64,000 nucleotides of DNA from NCBI RefSeq assembly GCF_001187435.1, contig NZ_LFXA01000014.1:186001-250000 (forward strand), read 5' to 3'. Of the stretch, positions 6,491-15,319 are shown in pieces (within the stretch, counting starts at the first letter, position 1; every line of letters starts with the position of its first letter). The DNA comes from Streptomyces caatingaensis. Lineage in GTDB: Bacteria; Actinomycetota; Actinomycetes; Streptomycetales; Streptomycetaceae. The translations under genes were made by a program, and so were the position numbers. Under the pieces are notes generated by a model. It was not told the DNA's origin and ran no database searches. It worked only from the letters and a program-made list of their open reading frames with translations.

Positions 6491-9121
6491 TTACGCGCCG
6501 GCCACCACCCGCGGCACATCCCCCAGCACCGCCCCCACCCGCTCCCGCGGCAGCCCGCCGCCCTGGGCCACGTCCGGCGACCCTCCGCCCCGCCCGTCGA
6601 GCAGCCGCTTGACCAGGTCCGAGGCGGACAGTCCCCGGTCGCGGGCGGCCCGGTTGAGCGCCACGACGAACGTGCCCTGCTCGCTCGCCACGGCGACGAC
6701 CCCGGGCGAACGGGCCGGCAGCCGGTCGCGGACCGCCAGGGCCAGGGCCCGGCCCTCGTCGGACACGGTCGTCACGACCCGCACCCCGTCCGCGTCCACG
6801 GCCTCCCCGGCCAGGGCCGCCGCCCGCCCGGCCGTCGCCTCGGCGCGCAGCCGCTGGTTCTCGCGCTCGACCGCCTTGAGACGGTCGAGCAACGAGGCGA
6901 TGCGGTCGGGGAGTTCGGCCCGGGGCGCCTGGACCTGCTCGGCGAGGCGCGTGACGAGGTCGCGTTCGCGGGCGAGGTGGTCGAAGCCCTCCAGGCCGAC
7001 CGCGGCCTCCAGCCGGCGCATGCCGGAGCCGACGGAGGACTCCGAGACCAGCGAGACGACACCGATCTGCGAGGAGCGCTCCACGTGCGTACCGCCGCAC
7101 AGTTCGCGCGACCACGGCCCGCCGATCTCGACGACGCGGACCCGCTCCCCGTACGTCTCGCCGAACAGGGCGAGCGCGCCCAGCTCCTTGGCCTCCGGCA
7201 GGGTCGTCCACCGCACGGCGACCGGCAGATCGCGCCGCAGCGCGCGGTTGGCGGCCTCCTCGACGTCGCCGCGCAGGGCGGGGCCGAGGGCGCCGCGCCA
7301 GGGGAAGTCGAGGCGCAGGTAGCCGGGCCGGTTGTAGGAGCCGGACTGGAGGGCCGTCGGGCCGAGGACCTCGCGCAGGGCCGCGTGCACCACGTGCGTG
7401 CCCGAGTGCGCCTGCCGGGCGCCGAGCCGCCACTCGGGATCGACGGCGGCGCGCACCCCGTCGCCGGGGGCGAGTTCACCGGCGGTGACGCGCACCTGGT
7501 GGACCACCAGCCCCGGCAGCGGCCGCTGCACGTCGAGGACGTCGGCCTCCACGGACGCCCCCGTGAGCCGCCCCGCGTCGCTGTCCTGGCCACCGGACTC
7601 GGCGTAGAACGGCGTGCGGTCCAGGACGACGGTGACGATCTCCCCGGTGCGCGCCACCGGCACGGCACCGGCCGGGCCGAGCAGGGCCAGCACGCGCGAC
7701 TCCGTCTCCAGCGCCTCCCAGGCCCGCCAGTCGGTCGGGCCGTGCGCGCCCAGGACCTCGCGGAGCGCGGCCGTGTCGGCGGAGCCGGACTTGCGGGCGC
7801 GGGCGTCGGCGCGGGCCCGCTCCCGCTGGGCGTTCATCAGCGCGGTGAAGCCCTCCCGGTCCACCTCCACGCCCTGCTCGGCGGCCATCTCCAGGGTGAG
7901 GTCGATGGGAAAGCCGTAGGTGTCGTGCAGCAGGAACGCCTGCCGGCCCGGCAGCGAACGGCCGCCCAGCGCCTTGACCTTGGCGACGGCGGTGTCCAGC
8001 ACCGCGGTGCCCTGCTTGAGGGTCTCGCGGAAGGCGTCCTCCTCGGCGAAGGCCCGCTCGGCGATACGGGCGAAGGAGTCGACCACCTCCGGGTAGCCCG
8101 GCGCCATCACGTCCCTGGCCACGGGCAGGAGTTCGGGCAGCGCCCGGTCCTCGAAGCCGAGCCGGCGCATCGAGCGCACCGCGCGGCGCAGGATCCGGCG
8201 CAGGACGTAGCCGCGGCCCTCGTTGCCGGGGACGGTGTCGTCGGCGAGCAGCATCAGCGCCGTGCGGACGTGGTCGGCGACCACCCGCAGCCGCACGTCG
8301 TCCTCCGCGTCCGCCCCGTACCGGGCGCCCGCCAGCTCCGCCGCGCGGTCGAGGACCGGGCGCGTCTCGTCGATCTCGTAGAGGTTGTCCACCCCCTGCA
8401 GCAGGGTGGCCATGCGCTCCAGGCCCATGCCGGTGTCGATGTTGCGGCGCGGCAGCTCCCCGAGGATGGGGTAGCCGGACTTGCCGGGGCCCTCGCCGCG
8501 CTCGTACTGCATGAAGACCAGGTTCCAGAACTCCATGTACCGGTCCTCGTCGACCGCCGGCCCCCCCTCGGGGCCGAAGGCCGGGCCGCGGTCGTAGTAC
8601 AGCTCCGAGCAGGGCCCGCACGGCCCCGGGACGCCCATCGACCAGAAGTTGTCCTCGTCGCCCCGGGCCACGATCCGCTCGTCCGGCAGCCCGGCGACGC
8701 GCCGCCAGACGCCCCGCGCGTCGGCGTCGGAGTGGTGCACGGTCACCCAGATCCGGGCCGGGTCCAGCCCGAAACCGCCGTCGGCGACCGGCGTCGTCGA
8801 CAGCTCCCAGGCGTGCGCGATGGCCTCTTCCTTGAAATAGTCGCCGAACGAGAAGTTCCCGTTCATCTGGAAGAACGACCCGTGCCGGGTGGTGCGCCCC
8901 ACCTCCTCGACGTCGAGCGTGCGCACGCACTTCTGCACGCTCGCCGCCCGCGGCCAGGGAGCGGGCGACTCGCCCGTCAGGTACGGCTTGAAGGGCACCA
9001 TCCCCGCGTTGACGAACAGCAGCGTCGGGTCGGGCGTGGGCAGGGGAGCGCTGGGGACGACGGTGTGACCGCGCGCCGCGAAGAAGTCCAGGAATCGGGT
9101 ACGGATGTCGGCGGTACGCAC
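6491..9121 (-). CDS. alaS: Alanyl-tRNA synthetase (probable paralogue)
   Basis: The full-length enzyme has 876 residues. The catalytic core shows FFAARGHTVVPSAPL, FVNAGMVPFKPY, QKCVRTLDVEEVGRTTRHGS and DTGMGLERM. The editing domain has both metal-binding pairs, HSGTH and CGGTH. A coiled linker and C-Ala region complete the length. I place the start at GTG 9121 because VRTADIRTRFLDFF aligns with the first residues of known AlaRS proteins; the longer TTG frame from 9181 adds 20 unmatched residues. From general knowledge, housekeeping alaS in Streptomyces neighbours ruvX/mltG-type genes. Here it follows a PLP lyase gene, so a second, possibly resistance-type copy is likely. Confidence 0.9.
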   Translation of the reverse strand: MRTADIRTRFLDFFAARGHTVVPSAPLPTPDPTLLFVNAGMVPFKPYLTGESPAPWPRAASVQKCVRTLDVEEVGRTTRHGSFFQMNGNFSFGDYFKEEAIAHAWELSTTPVADGGFGLDPARIWVTVHHSDADARGVWRRVAGLPDERIVARGDEDNFWSMGVPGPCGPCSELYYDRGPAFGPEGGPAVDEDRYMEFWNLVFMQYERGEGPGKSGYPILGELPRRNIDTGMGLERMATLLQGVDNLYEIDETRPVLDRAAELAGARYGADAEDDVRLRVVADHVRTALMLLADDTVPGNEGRGYVLRRILRRAVRSMRRLGFEDRALPELLPVARDVMAPGYPEVVDSFARIAERAFAEEDAFRETLKQGTAVLDTAVAKVKALGGRSLPGRQAFLLHDTYGFPIDLTLEMAAEQGVEVDREGFTALMNAQRERARADARARKSGSADTAALREVLGAHGPTDWRAWEALETESRVLALLGPAGAVPVARTGEIVTVVLDRTPFYAESGGQDSDAGRLTGASVEADVLDVQRPLPGLVVHQVRVTAGELAPGDGVRAAVDPEWRLGARQAHSGTHVVHAALREVLGPTALQSGSYNRPGYLRLDFPWRGALGPALRGDVEEAANRALRRDLPVAVRWTTLPEAKELGALALFGETYGERVRVVEIGGPWSRELCGGTHVERSSQIGVVSLVSESSVGSGMRRLEAAVGLEGFDHLARERDLVTRLAEQVQAPRAELPDRIASLLDRLKAVERENQRLRAEATAGRAAALAGEAVDADGVRVVTTVSDEGRALALAVRDRLPARSPGVVAVASEQGTFVVALNRAARDRGLSASDLVKRLLDGRGGGSPDVAQGGGLPRERVGAVLGDVPRVVAGA

Positions 9122-9207
9122 GTCGCGCTCACGGATCCCTTCGTCACCACTGGTCCAGTTGCAGGTCCATCGTAAGTGCAAACAGTTCGCAGCTCAGGGG
9201 GCATTCC

Positions 9208-9235
9208 CGGCCGGCGGGGGCCCGGGGGCCGGCCG
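9208..9235 (-). terminator. GC hairpin after the PLP lyase gene
   Basis: Arms 9208-9215 and 9228-9235 are perfect 8-bp complements enclosing a GC-rich loop that can extend the stem. The hairpin begins one base past the stop codon of the PLP enzyme and lies about 90 nt before alaS. It has no T-run. It could separate the two leftward genes or only attenuate read-through into alaS. Confidence 0.55.
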
Positions 9236-10324
9236 TCACGTGTGCGGGTTCGCCGCCGCGCCCTCGGTGTTGAGGAGGACGACCGTCGAGGCGCGGCCCA
9301 GGGACAGCTCCGCGCGCCGGCCGGCGCCGCCCTCGCCGCCGAGTGCCGCGCGGACGCCCGCGAGGGCGGCGGCGCCGCACGGCCCGGAGGAGACGCCCAG
9401 GGCCGCCAGGTCCCGGGCGGCGGCCGTGCTCGCGGCGTCGGTGACCGCGACGGCGGCGTCGAGGCCGTCGCGCAGGTACGGCCACGCGAGGGCGGACAGC
9501 GTGCCGCAGTTGAGGCCGGCCATGACGGTCGTCCCGGCCGGGACGGTGACCGGGCGTCCCCGCCGCAGGCTCTCCAGCGCGCACGCCGCCGTCACCGGCT
9601 CGACCGACAGCAGCGCCGTGGGCGTCCCGCAGGGGCGGCCGCGGTAGTGGGTGACCGCGGCCTGGGCGAGGGAGCCGACGCCCACCGGCACCGCCACGAG
9701 CGCGGGCGGGCGGGCCCCGGCCGCGGCGAGCTGGGCGTCGGTCTCGGCGAAGAGGGTGGAGTAGCCCTCGCAGATCCAGCCCGGGACGCGCTCGTAGCCG
9801 GGCCAGGCCGTGTCCTGGAGCAGGACGGCGCCCGGCGCGGCCGCCGCCTCGGACGCCCGGCGCACCGCCGCGTCGTACGAGTCGCCCGCCTCGGTCACCT
9901 CGGCGCCCTCCGCGGCGATGGCGGCCACGGCGGCCGGGTGCACGCCGCGCGCCACGAAGACGTGCGCCCGCTGCCCGAGCAGCCGCGCCGTACGGGCCAC
10001 GGCCCGGCCGTGGTTGCCGTCCGTCGCCGTGACGAGGGTGACCGTCCCCCGCGCCCGCCCGGCCAGCGCCCGGTGCACCGCCCAGGAGACGCCCAGCACC
10101 TTGAACGCGGGCAGCCCCATCCGCCGGGACTCGTCCTTGACGAAGACCCGGCCCACCCCCAGCTCCACCGCCAGCGCCGGGAGTTCGACGAGCGGGGTGG
10201 GGGTGTGGTCCGGCAGGGAGGCGTGGAAGGACCGCACGGCGGAGGGGGCGGGCGCACACGTCCAGTCGCGGGCGGCGGGGCGGGAGAACCACGGGAGGGC
10301 GGTGAGGGAAGCGGATGTCGTCAC
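9236..10324 (-). CDS. PLP-dependent lyase, diaminopropionate ammonia-lyase-like
   Basis: The 362-residue protein has the fold-type II PLP plan of threonine dehydratase and diaminopropionate ammonia-lyase. MGLPAFKVLG contains the PLP lysine (K75), TATDGNHGRAVA the Asn that contacts the cofactor, and PVGVGSLAQAAV the phosphate-binding loop. The DESRRMGLPAFK context is closest to diaminopropionate ammonia-lyase, which converts 2,3-diaminopropionate to pyruvate and ammonia. GTG 10324 is preferred because VTTSASL begins the conserved part. Divergent LysR suggests substrate-dependent induction. The substrate assignment is moderately sure. Confidence 0.82.
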   Translation of the reverse strand: MTTSASLTALPWFSRPAARDWTCAPAPSAVRSFHASLPDHTPTPLVELPALAVELGVGRVFVKDESRRMGLPAFKVLGVSWAVHRALAGRARGTVTLVTATDGNHGRAVARTARLLGQRAHVFVARGVHPAAVAAIAAEGAEVTEAGDSYDAAVRRASEAAAAPGAVLLQDTAWPGYERVPGWICEGYSTLFAETDAQLAAAGARPPALVAVPVGVGSLAQAAVTHYRGRPCGTPTALLSVEPVTAACALESLRRGRPVTVPAGTTVMAGLNCGTLSALAWPYLRDGLDAAVAVTDAASTAAARDLAALGVSSGPCGAAALAGVRAALGGEGGAGRRAELSLGRASTVVLLNTEGAAANPHT

Positions 10325-10441
10325 CCCGTCAGCCTGCGGCCCGGACAACGATCGGTCCAGCACATGTTTTCCACCGGTACCCGTCGGCCGGGCCGAACGA
10401 TCGACTAGGGTTCCCGGCGACACCCGGGGGGACACCGCGCC
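10325..10441. promoter_or_regulatory. Divergent promoter region, PLP lyase / LysR
   Basis: The 117-bp gap separates two divergent genes. LysR proteins usually bind such gaps to control both their own gene and the neighbour. The section 10348-10392 is the least GC-rich part. I could not define a clean TN11A box by eye. Confidence 0.45.
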
Positions 10442-11362
10442 ATGACCTACGACCTGCACCGGCTGCGGCTGCTGCGCGAACTCAAGCACCGCGGCACGCT
10501 CGCCGCCGTCGCCGCCGCCCTGTCGTACAGCCCGTCCACCGTCTCCCAGCAGCTGTCCCGGCTGGAGGCCGAGACCGGCGTCCGGCTCCTGGAACCCGCC
10601 GGCCGGCGGGTCAGGCTCACCGCACAGGCCGAGATCCTCGTCGCCCACACCGAGGCCGTCCTGGAACGGCTCGAACGGGCCGAGGCCGACATCGCCGCCT
10701 CCGCCACCGGCCTCACCGGCACCCTGCGCGTCGCCGCCTTCCAGACCGCCGCCCTCGTCCTGCTGCCCGCCGCGCTGACCCGGCTGCGCGCCGCCCACCC
10801 GCACCTGCGCGTGCACCTCACCCAGAGCGAACCGGAACAGGCCCTCCCGGCGCTGCTCGCCCGGGACTTCGACCTGGTCGTCACCGAGGAGTTCCCGGGC
10901 CGGCCGCACCCCCGGACCGACGGAGCGGACCACGAGCCCCTGGGCGACGACCCGTTGCGCCTCGCCCTGCCGGCCGGCACCGACGCGCCCTCCGCGCCCG
11001 CGGCCGCCCTGCGGGCGCTGGCCGGCCGCCCCTGGGCCATGGAGCCCGAGGGCTCGGCCGCCCGGCAGTGGGCCGTCGCCCTGTGCCGCGAGGCCGGCTT
11101 CGAACCCGACGTGCGCTTCGAGTCCCCCGACCTCCTGCTGCACCTGCGCCTCGCCGAACAGGGCCACGCCGCCGCCTTCCTGCCCGATCTCGTCCATGCC
11201 GGCCGCACCCCGTCCGTCCCGCTGCGCACCCTGCCCGGCGGGCCCGTCCGCGCCCTCTCCACGGCCGTGCGCCGCGGCCACGGCGGGCACCCGGCGATCC
11301 GCGCCTGCCGGGCGGCGCTGCGGGAGGCGGCGGACGCGGCGCTCGCGGCGCCGGGACGCTGA
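10442..11362 (+). CDS. LysR family transcriptional regulator
   Basis: The protein has 306 residues. The winged helix (about 1-62) includes HRGTLAAVAAALSYSPSTVS and SRLEAETGVRLLE. The periplasmic-binding-like effector domain runs from about 88 to 295 (TGLTGTLRVAAFQTAA onward). It is transcribed away from the PLP lyase with 117 bp between, the classic arrangement for a LysR activator and its target, so control of the lyase and perhaps of downstream alaS is the simplest reading. The effector is unknown, probably the amino-acid substrate. Confidence 0.9.
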   Translation: MTYDLHRLRLLRELKHRGTLAAVAAALSYSPSTVSQQLSRLEAETGVRLLEPAGRRVRLTAQAEILVAHTEAVLERLERAEADIAASATGLTGTLRVAAFQTAALVLLPAALTRLRAAHPHLRVHLTQSEPEQALPALLARDFDLVVTEEFPGRPHPRTDGADHEPLGDDPLRLALPAGTDAPSAPAAALRALAGRPWAMEPEGSAARQWAVALCREAGFEPDVRFESPDLLLHLRLAEQGHAAAFLPDLVHAGRTPSVPLRTLPGGPVRALSTAVRRGHGGHPAIRACRAALREAADAALAAPGR

Positions 11363-11518
11363 CCGGCGTCACCGGCGCCATCGTCCGCGATCTTGCGGGT
11401 ACGCTTCCCCTGCCCCGCGCCGCAGGCCCGGGGCCCCGCCCACCGTCATCGTCGGCCCCGACGGCCCGCGCCCGCGGCCGACCCCGCCCGGCGCCCGGGC
11501 CCGGAAGGAGAACGGCCC

Positions 11519-11920
11519 GTGAGCCGCCGCAACCGCACCCCCGCCCCCGCCGCCGCGCCCTGCACGGTCACCGTCTGCCGCGGCTGCTGTTGCGGCACGC
11601 CCAAGATCCCCGGCGTCGACCACGCCGCCCAACTGGCCCGGCTGCGCGGCGACCTGGCCGGCACCGACGGGCGGCTCCGCGTCACGGACTGCGTCGACGC
11701 CTGCGAACACGGCAACGTCGTCATCGTCCAGCCCTCCGCCGAGGGACGCGCCGCCGGCGGCCGCCCCGTCTGGCTCGGCCTCGTCAACGACCCGGACGCC
11801 ACCGCCGACATCGCGGCCTGGATACGCGCCGGCGGTCCCGGCCTCGCCGAACCGCCCGGCGTGCTCGACCTCTACGCCTTCACCCCGTCACGCCGCGTCC
11901 GGCAGGCCGCCGGCGCCTGA
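11519..11920 (+). CDS. (2Fe-2S) ferredoxin-like protein, thioredoxin fold
   Basis: The 133-residue protein has cysteines in CRGCCCGTPK and in DCVDACEHGN, the spacing of thioredoxin-like [2Fe-2S] ferredoxin domains. GTG 11519 is chosen because AAGGAG precedes it; the frame extends upstream but is compositionally poor there. It probably carries electrons or a metal in the cytoplasm; no partner enzyme is adjacent. It follows lysR by about 155 bp on the same strand and may be a separate unit. Confidence 0.75.
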   Translation: MSRRNRTPAPAAAPCTVTVCRGCCCGTPKIPGVDHAAQLARLRGDLAGTDGRLRVTDCVDACEHGNVVIVQPSAEGRAAGGRPVWLGLVNDPDATADIAAWIRAGGPGLAEPPGVLDLYAFTPSRRVRQAAGA

Positions 11921-12096
11921 GCCCGGTGCGCACGGTCCACCTCTGTGACCGTCCCGTCCCCACGGGGAGTGAACGGGCCCGCCCGGGGCGGGACTTCGGG
12001 GCCGCGCCGGGATAGCGTGCTGCCCACTGGTGTGCCGGGAAGCCTGGTCGGCGTGTGCGTCGCAGCATGTCCATCAGGAGCGGGAGGCCCCTGCCG

Positions 12097-13341
12097 ATGA
12101 AGACCGCGCCGTCCCGGCACCTCGTGTCGTACTGTGCGCGCCGCGCCCGGCGCGCGGCGTCGAGGGCGTCGGGCGTCCGGCCCCTGCTGGCGGCCGCGCT
12201 GGCCTTCGCGGCCCTCGCCGATCCGGCCTCCACCGCGGCCCGCGCCACCGGGGCGGCGCTGCGGGCCCTGCGCGAGGAGGCCGGTCCGCTGCCGCCCGCC
12301 GCGGTGGGCGCGGCCGCCGTCGCGGGCCTCGTCGTCGCCCACCGCGTACGGGCGGACGGCGCGGGGGCGCGGGCGCCCGTCCCGGCCGGGGCGCTGCTCG
12401 TGGACCTGGTGCTGTGCGTCGCCGCCGGCTCGGCCTGCGGGGCCCTCGCGTCCGCTGCGCGGCTGCCCGCCGTCGCCCCGTGGCGGGTCCCGCTGGCGTC
12501 GGCCGTGGTGGCGGCCGTGGCGGGCCTGACCTGGTCGGGGCCCGCGGGGCGGGCCGCGTTCGCGGTGACGGCCCTCGCCCTCCTCGCCGTCGCCTTCGCG
12601 GTGCTCGCCGAGGGGGCGGGCGCGTCCCCGGTGCCGGCCGGAACCCTGGCCCCGCAGGCGGTCCACGCGCCCGCGTCTGCGGTCCTCGTGGCCTTCCCGG
12701 TGGCGCTGGCGGTGACCACGGGCATCGAGGCCCTGGCCCGCCCCGGCCGGCGCGGCGAGCCGGTGCGGACGCAATCCCGCCGCGTCGTCCTGTGGCCGAG
12801 CCTTCTCGTCGTCGGGGGCGCCGTCCCGGCCCTGGCCGCGGAGGCGGCGCACCCCGGCGGGCCCGGGTCCGGCCGGACGGCCCCCGGCACGGCCGACGTG
12901 CTCCTCCACCTGCTGGCCGTCCTGCTCCTGCTGGCGGCCGCGGCCGCCTCCTTCCGGGCCGGGCCCGGGCTCCTCGCGGCGCTCGCCCGCCACCGCGGAC
13001 GCGGCGGGAGGCCCGCACCCCGCACGACCGCCGCCCTGTTCCTCCTCGCCGTCACGGCGATGACGCTCTGCGCGGCCGGCGGCCGGCACCAGCGCCTGGT
13101 CCTGTGCCTCGCGGTCTCCGTCTTCCTGTCCTTCCTGGCGGGGCTGTCGGCCCTGGCCCGCCTCGCGGCCCCCGGGCGGCAGCTCCCGGCCGCGGCGGGT
13201 GCCGTCGGCACGGTCGCCGTCGCCTTCGTCCTGGCCGTCGACCTCGCTCGCGGCGCCCCGGCCCTCCCCCTCGCGGCCGTCCTGCTCGCCGCGGGGGGTC
13301 TGTACGCCCTGTGGCTGCGCGGCGGCGCGACCGACAACTAG
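12097..13341 (+). CDS. Polytopic membrane protein of unknown function
   Basis: The 414-residue product is Ala/Leu/Val-rich with roughly ten hydrophobic stretches separated by short Arg-rich or Gly/Pro-rich loops. I recognise no transporter signature or catalytic motif. ATG 12097 is chosen because GGGAGG lies 9 nt upstream; ATG 12067 would add ten residues without a ribosome site. The alternating hydrophobic pattern supports this frame over the overlapping GC-rich antisense frames. It could be a permease-like fold, but that is only a guess from topology. Confidence 0.65.
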   Translation: MKTAPSRHLVSYCARRARRAASRASGVRPLLAAALAFAALADPASTAARATGAALRALREEAGPLPPAAVGAAAVAGLVVAHRVRADGAGARAPVPAGALLVDLVLCVAAGSACGALASAARLPAVAPWRVPLASAVVAAVAGLTWSGPAGRAAFAVTALALLAVAFAVLAEGAGASPVPAGTLAPQAVHAPASAVLVAFPVALAVTTGIEALARPGRRGEPVRTQSRRVVLWPSLLVVGGAVPALAAEAAHPGGPGSGRTAPGTADVLLHLLAVLLLLAAAAASFRAGPGLLAALARHRGRGGRPAPRTTAALFLLAVTAMTLCAAGGRHQRLVLCLAVSVFLSFLAGLSALARLAAPGRQLPAAAGAVGTVAVAFVLAVDLARGAPALPLAAVLLAAGGLYALWLRGGATDN

Positions 13342-13442
13342 GCGCGAGAACACGGCGGTTACGGGAGGTCCCGGAAGCCGCCGCGCCGGAACGCGCTGAT
13401 CGCGCCGCGTCTGCCGCATGTAAGGACACCGTCAATGCGTTC

Positions 13443-13505
13443 CTTGAAGTTTCAAGCGACCTGGACCTAAGGTGAGCGCCGCAAGTTCTTGAACGTTCAA
13501 GAACT
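13443..13505 (+). promoter_or_regulatory. Promoter with two CTTGAA-NN-TTCAAG palindromes
   Basis: A 14-bp palindrome at 13443-13456 and a perfect 22-bp palindrome at 13484-13505 share the core CTTGAA-NN-TTCAAG, with core starts 45 bp apart. TTGAAG (13444-13449), an 18-bp gap and TAAGGT (13468-13473) form a plausible sigma-70-type promoter. The first palindrome overlaps the -35 box; the second lies where early transcription would run. This suits a dimeric repressor binding two sites before the solute-binding protein gene. Confidence 0.65.
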
Positions 13506-13530
13506 CCTTTCTCCCCACGAAGGAGTCGTC

Positions 13531-14670
13531 GTGAAGTCCACCCGCAAGGCCTGGGCCGCAGCCGTCGCCCTCGGCGTGCTCGCCGCGAGCGGAGCCACCG
13601 CGGCCGCCGCCGCCCCCTCGTCCTCCCGCCCGGCGAAGGCCGCGAGCGAGGACGGGCAGTTGCAGAAGCTGTACCGGGACGCCGTGGCCGAAGGCGGCCG
13701 GCTGGTCGTCTACGCCGGCGGTGACAAGCCGGGGCAGGCCGACTACCTCAAGAACGCGTTCGTGAAGCAGTTCCCGAAGATGAAGGTCGACACCGTCGTC
13801 GACTTCAGCAAGAACCACGACGCGCGCCTCGACAACCAGATAGCCGAGCACAAGGTCGTCGCGGACGTCGTCCACCTGCAGACGCTCGACGACTTCCCGC
13901 GCTGGAAGAAGGAAGGGGCGCTGGAGCGGTACAAGCCGGTCGGCTGGAACAAGGTCTACGACAAGATCAAGGACAAGGACGGCTACTACACCGGCCTGTA
14001 CTTCATCGGCTTCGCCGACGTCACCGCCACCACGCTCGGCGACAACGCCCCCGTCGAGGCGGAGGACTTCCTCAAGCCCGAGTACAAGAACAAGCTCGTC
14101 TTCACCTACCCCAACGACGACGACGCCGTCCTCTACTACTTCAAGCAGCTCACCGACAAGTACGGCTTCGACTACCTGAAGAAGCTCAAGGCGCAGAACC
14201 CGACGTTCGTCCGCGGCACGGCCGACGCGGCCGCGCAGGTCGGCAAGGGCGGCTATGTGGCCAACTTCGGCAGCTCGGGCAGCGCGAGCGGGCTGTCGAG
14301 GACGAGCATCCCGGAGAAGTCGCCGTGGGTGGCGTGGCCGCAGACCGGCGCCATCCTCAAGGACGCGCCGCACAAGGCCGCCGCCAAGCTGTACATGAGC
14401 TGGATCCTGTCGAAGGGCTACCAGCAGCACGCGTACGGCTGGAGCGCCCGCACCGACGTGCCCGCCCCCGCCGGCCGCAAGGGCATCTTCGACTACACGA
14501 ACATGAACCCGCTCGGCCTCGGGAAGTTCATGGGCGACCGCACCGCGCTCGACCGCTACAAGGCGCGCGTCGGCCTCTACGTCGGTGACGTGAAGGGCGC
14601 GGACCCGGCCGACCCCGAGGGCCGGCTCGGCCTCCACCCCGTCGACCAGAACGGCACGCAGGGCGGGTGA
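13531..14670 (+). CDS. Secreted solute-binding protein, family 1 (iron/anion type)
   Basis: The 379-residue protein has a Sec signal (KSTRKAWAAAVALGVLAASG, then an Ala-rich cleavage region near 28). The mature part is a type II periplasmic-binding fold of the Fe3+/spermidine/thiamine group (GGRLVVYAGGDKPGQ near the N-terminus, YTGLYFIGFADV in the hinge). GTG 13531 has AAGGAG six bases upstream. There is no lipobox Cys, unusual for a Gram-positive ABC receptor, and no permease or ATPase gene is adjacent. It may be freely secreted or serve a distant transporter. The paired palindromes upstream imply tight regulation. Confidence 0.85.
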   Translation: MKSTRKAWAAAVALGVLAASGATAAAAAPSSSRPAKAASEDGQLQKLYRDAVAEGGRLVVYAGGDKPGQADYLKNAFVKQFPKMKVDTVVDFSKNHDARLDNQIAEHKVVADVVHLQTLDDFPRWKKEGALERYKPVGWNKVYDKIKDKDGYYTGLYFIGFADVTATTLGDNAPVEAEDFLKPEYKNKLVFTYPNDDDAVLYYFKQLTDKYGFDYLKKLKAQNPTFVRGTADAAAQVGKGGYVANFGSSGSASGLSRTSIPEKSPWVAWPQTGAILKDAPHKAAAKLYMSWILSKGYQQHAYGWSARTDVPAPAGRKGIFDYTNMNPLGLGKFMGDRTALDRYKARVGLYVGDVKGADPADPEGRLGLHPVDQNGTQGG

Positions 14671-14677
14671 CCCGACG

Positions 14678-14708
14678 GCGGCCGCACCCGGGGACGGGGT
14701 GCGGCCGC
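14678..14708. terminator. Bidirectional hairpin between convergent genes
   Basis: A perfect 12-bp stem (14678-14689 with 14697-14708) with a 7-nt loop lies between the binding-protein stop and the tetR stop. It has no T-run, as is common in Streptomyces. It can serve both convergent genes. Confidence 0.75.
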
Positions 14709-14725
14709 CCGCGGCGCGTGCGGGG

Positions 14726-15319
14726 TCACCCCTCCCGCCGGCCCCGGAGCCCGGCCAGGGGGAGGAACAGCCGGTCCACGATCTCCTCCAAGTCGCCCTC
14801 GGAGGGCGTGCGGTGGGCCAGGAACAGCTCGTGGACGACGAGGACCACCGGGAGCGTGACGACGCGGTCGGGAAGCGAGCCGGGCGCCCCGATCTCCCCG
14901 CGCGCGGCCGCCCGTTCCAGGACCGTGCGCATCCAGTCCGCGCCCGGGCCGCGGTCGCGGGCCGCGAGGTACGCCGACAGCTCCGTGCCGGGCCCCTCGG
15001 CGGCCAGCACGCGGTGGACCGGCGCGAGGTCGCGCGTGCGCCGGACGACCAGGCGCAGCAGGGCGAGGACGTCCCCGCGGAGGCTCCCGGTGTCGGGCGG
15101 CGCGTCCGGCAGGGCCGGGGCTCGGTGCCGCAGCGCGGCGAGGACCAGGTCCCGCTTCGCGGGCCAACGCCGGTAGAGCACCGGCCTGCTGGTGCCGGCG
15201 CGGGCGGCCACCGCCTCGTACGTGAACCGCTCGTAGCCGGCCGCGGCCAGCTCGGCCCAGGACGCCGCCGGCCGCGCCGAACGGCTGCGCCGCGCCGGCG
15301 CCGCCGTCCGGCTGGTCAC
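14726..15319 (-). CDS. TetR family transcriptional regulator
   Basis: The 197-residue protein has an N-terminal HTH (WAELAAAGYERFTYEAVAAR, then AGTSRPVLYRRWPAKRDLV), with the YRRWP ending typical of TetR proteins, and a C-terminal ligand/dimerisation domain. GTG 15319 is the most plausible start. It directly abuts the gene fragment at 15320, so the normal upstream region may have been lost to a rearrangement. No obvious target gene is adjacent; it converges with the binding protein gene. Confidence 0.8.
   Translation of the reverse strand: MTSRTAAPARRSRSARPAASWAELAAAGYERFTYEAVAARAGTSRPVLYRRWPAKRDLVLAALRHRAPALPDAPPDTGSLRGDVLALLRLVVRRTRDLAPVHRVLAAEGPGTELSAYLAARDRGPGADWMRTVLERAAARGEIGAPGSLPDRVVTLPVVLVVHELFLAHRTPSEGDLEEIVDRLFLPLAGLRGRREG

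Noticed and set aside
9144..10292. 382-codon minus-strand frame across the PLP lyase
   Set aside because: Out-of-frame shadow of the lyase on the same strand with low-complexity translation.
11872..13419. Long minus-strand frames over the membrane protein
   Set aside because: Arg/Ala/Thr-rich shadow; the plus-strand frame shows ordered hydrophobic helices and a ribosome site.
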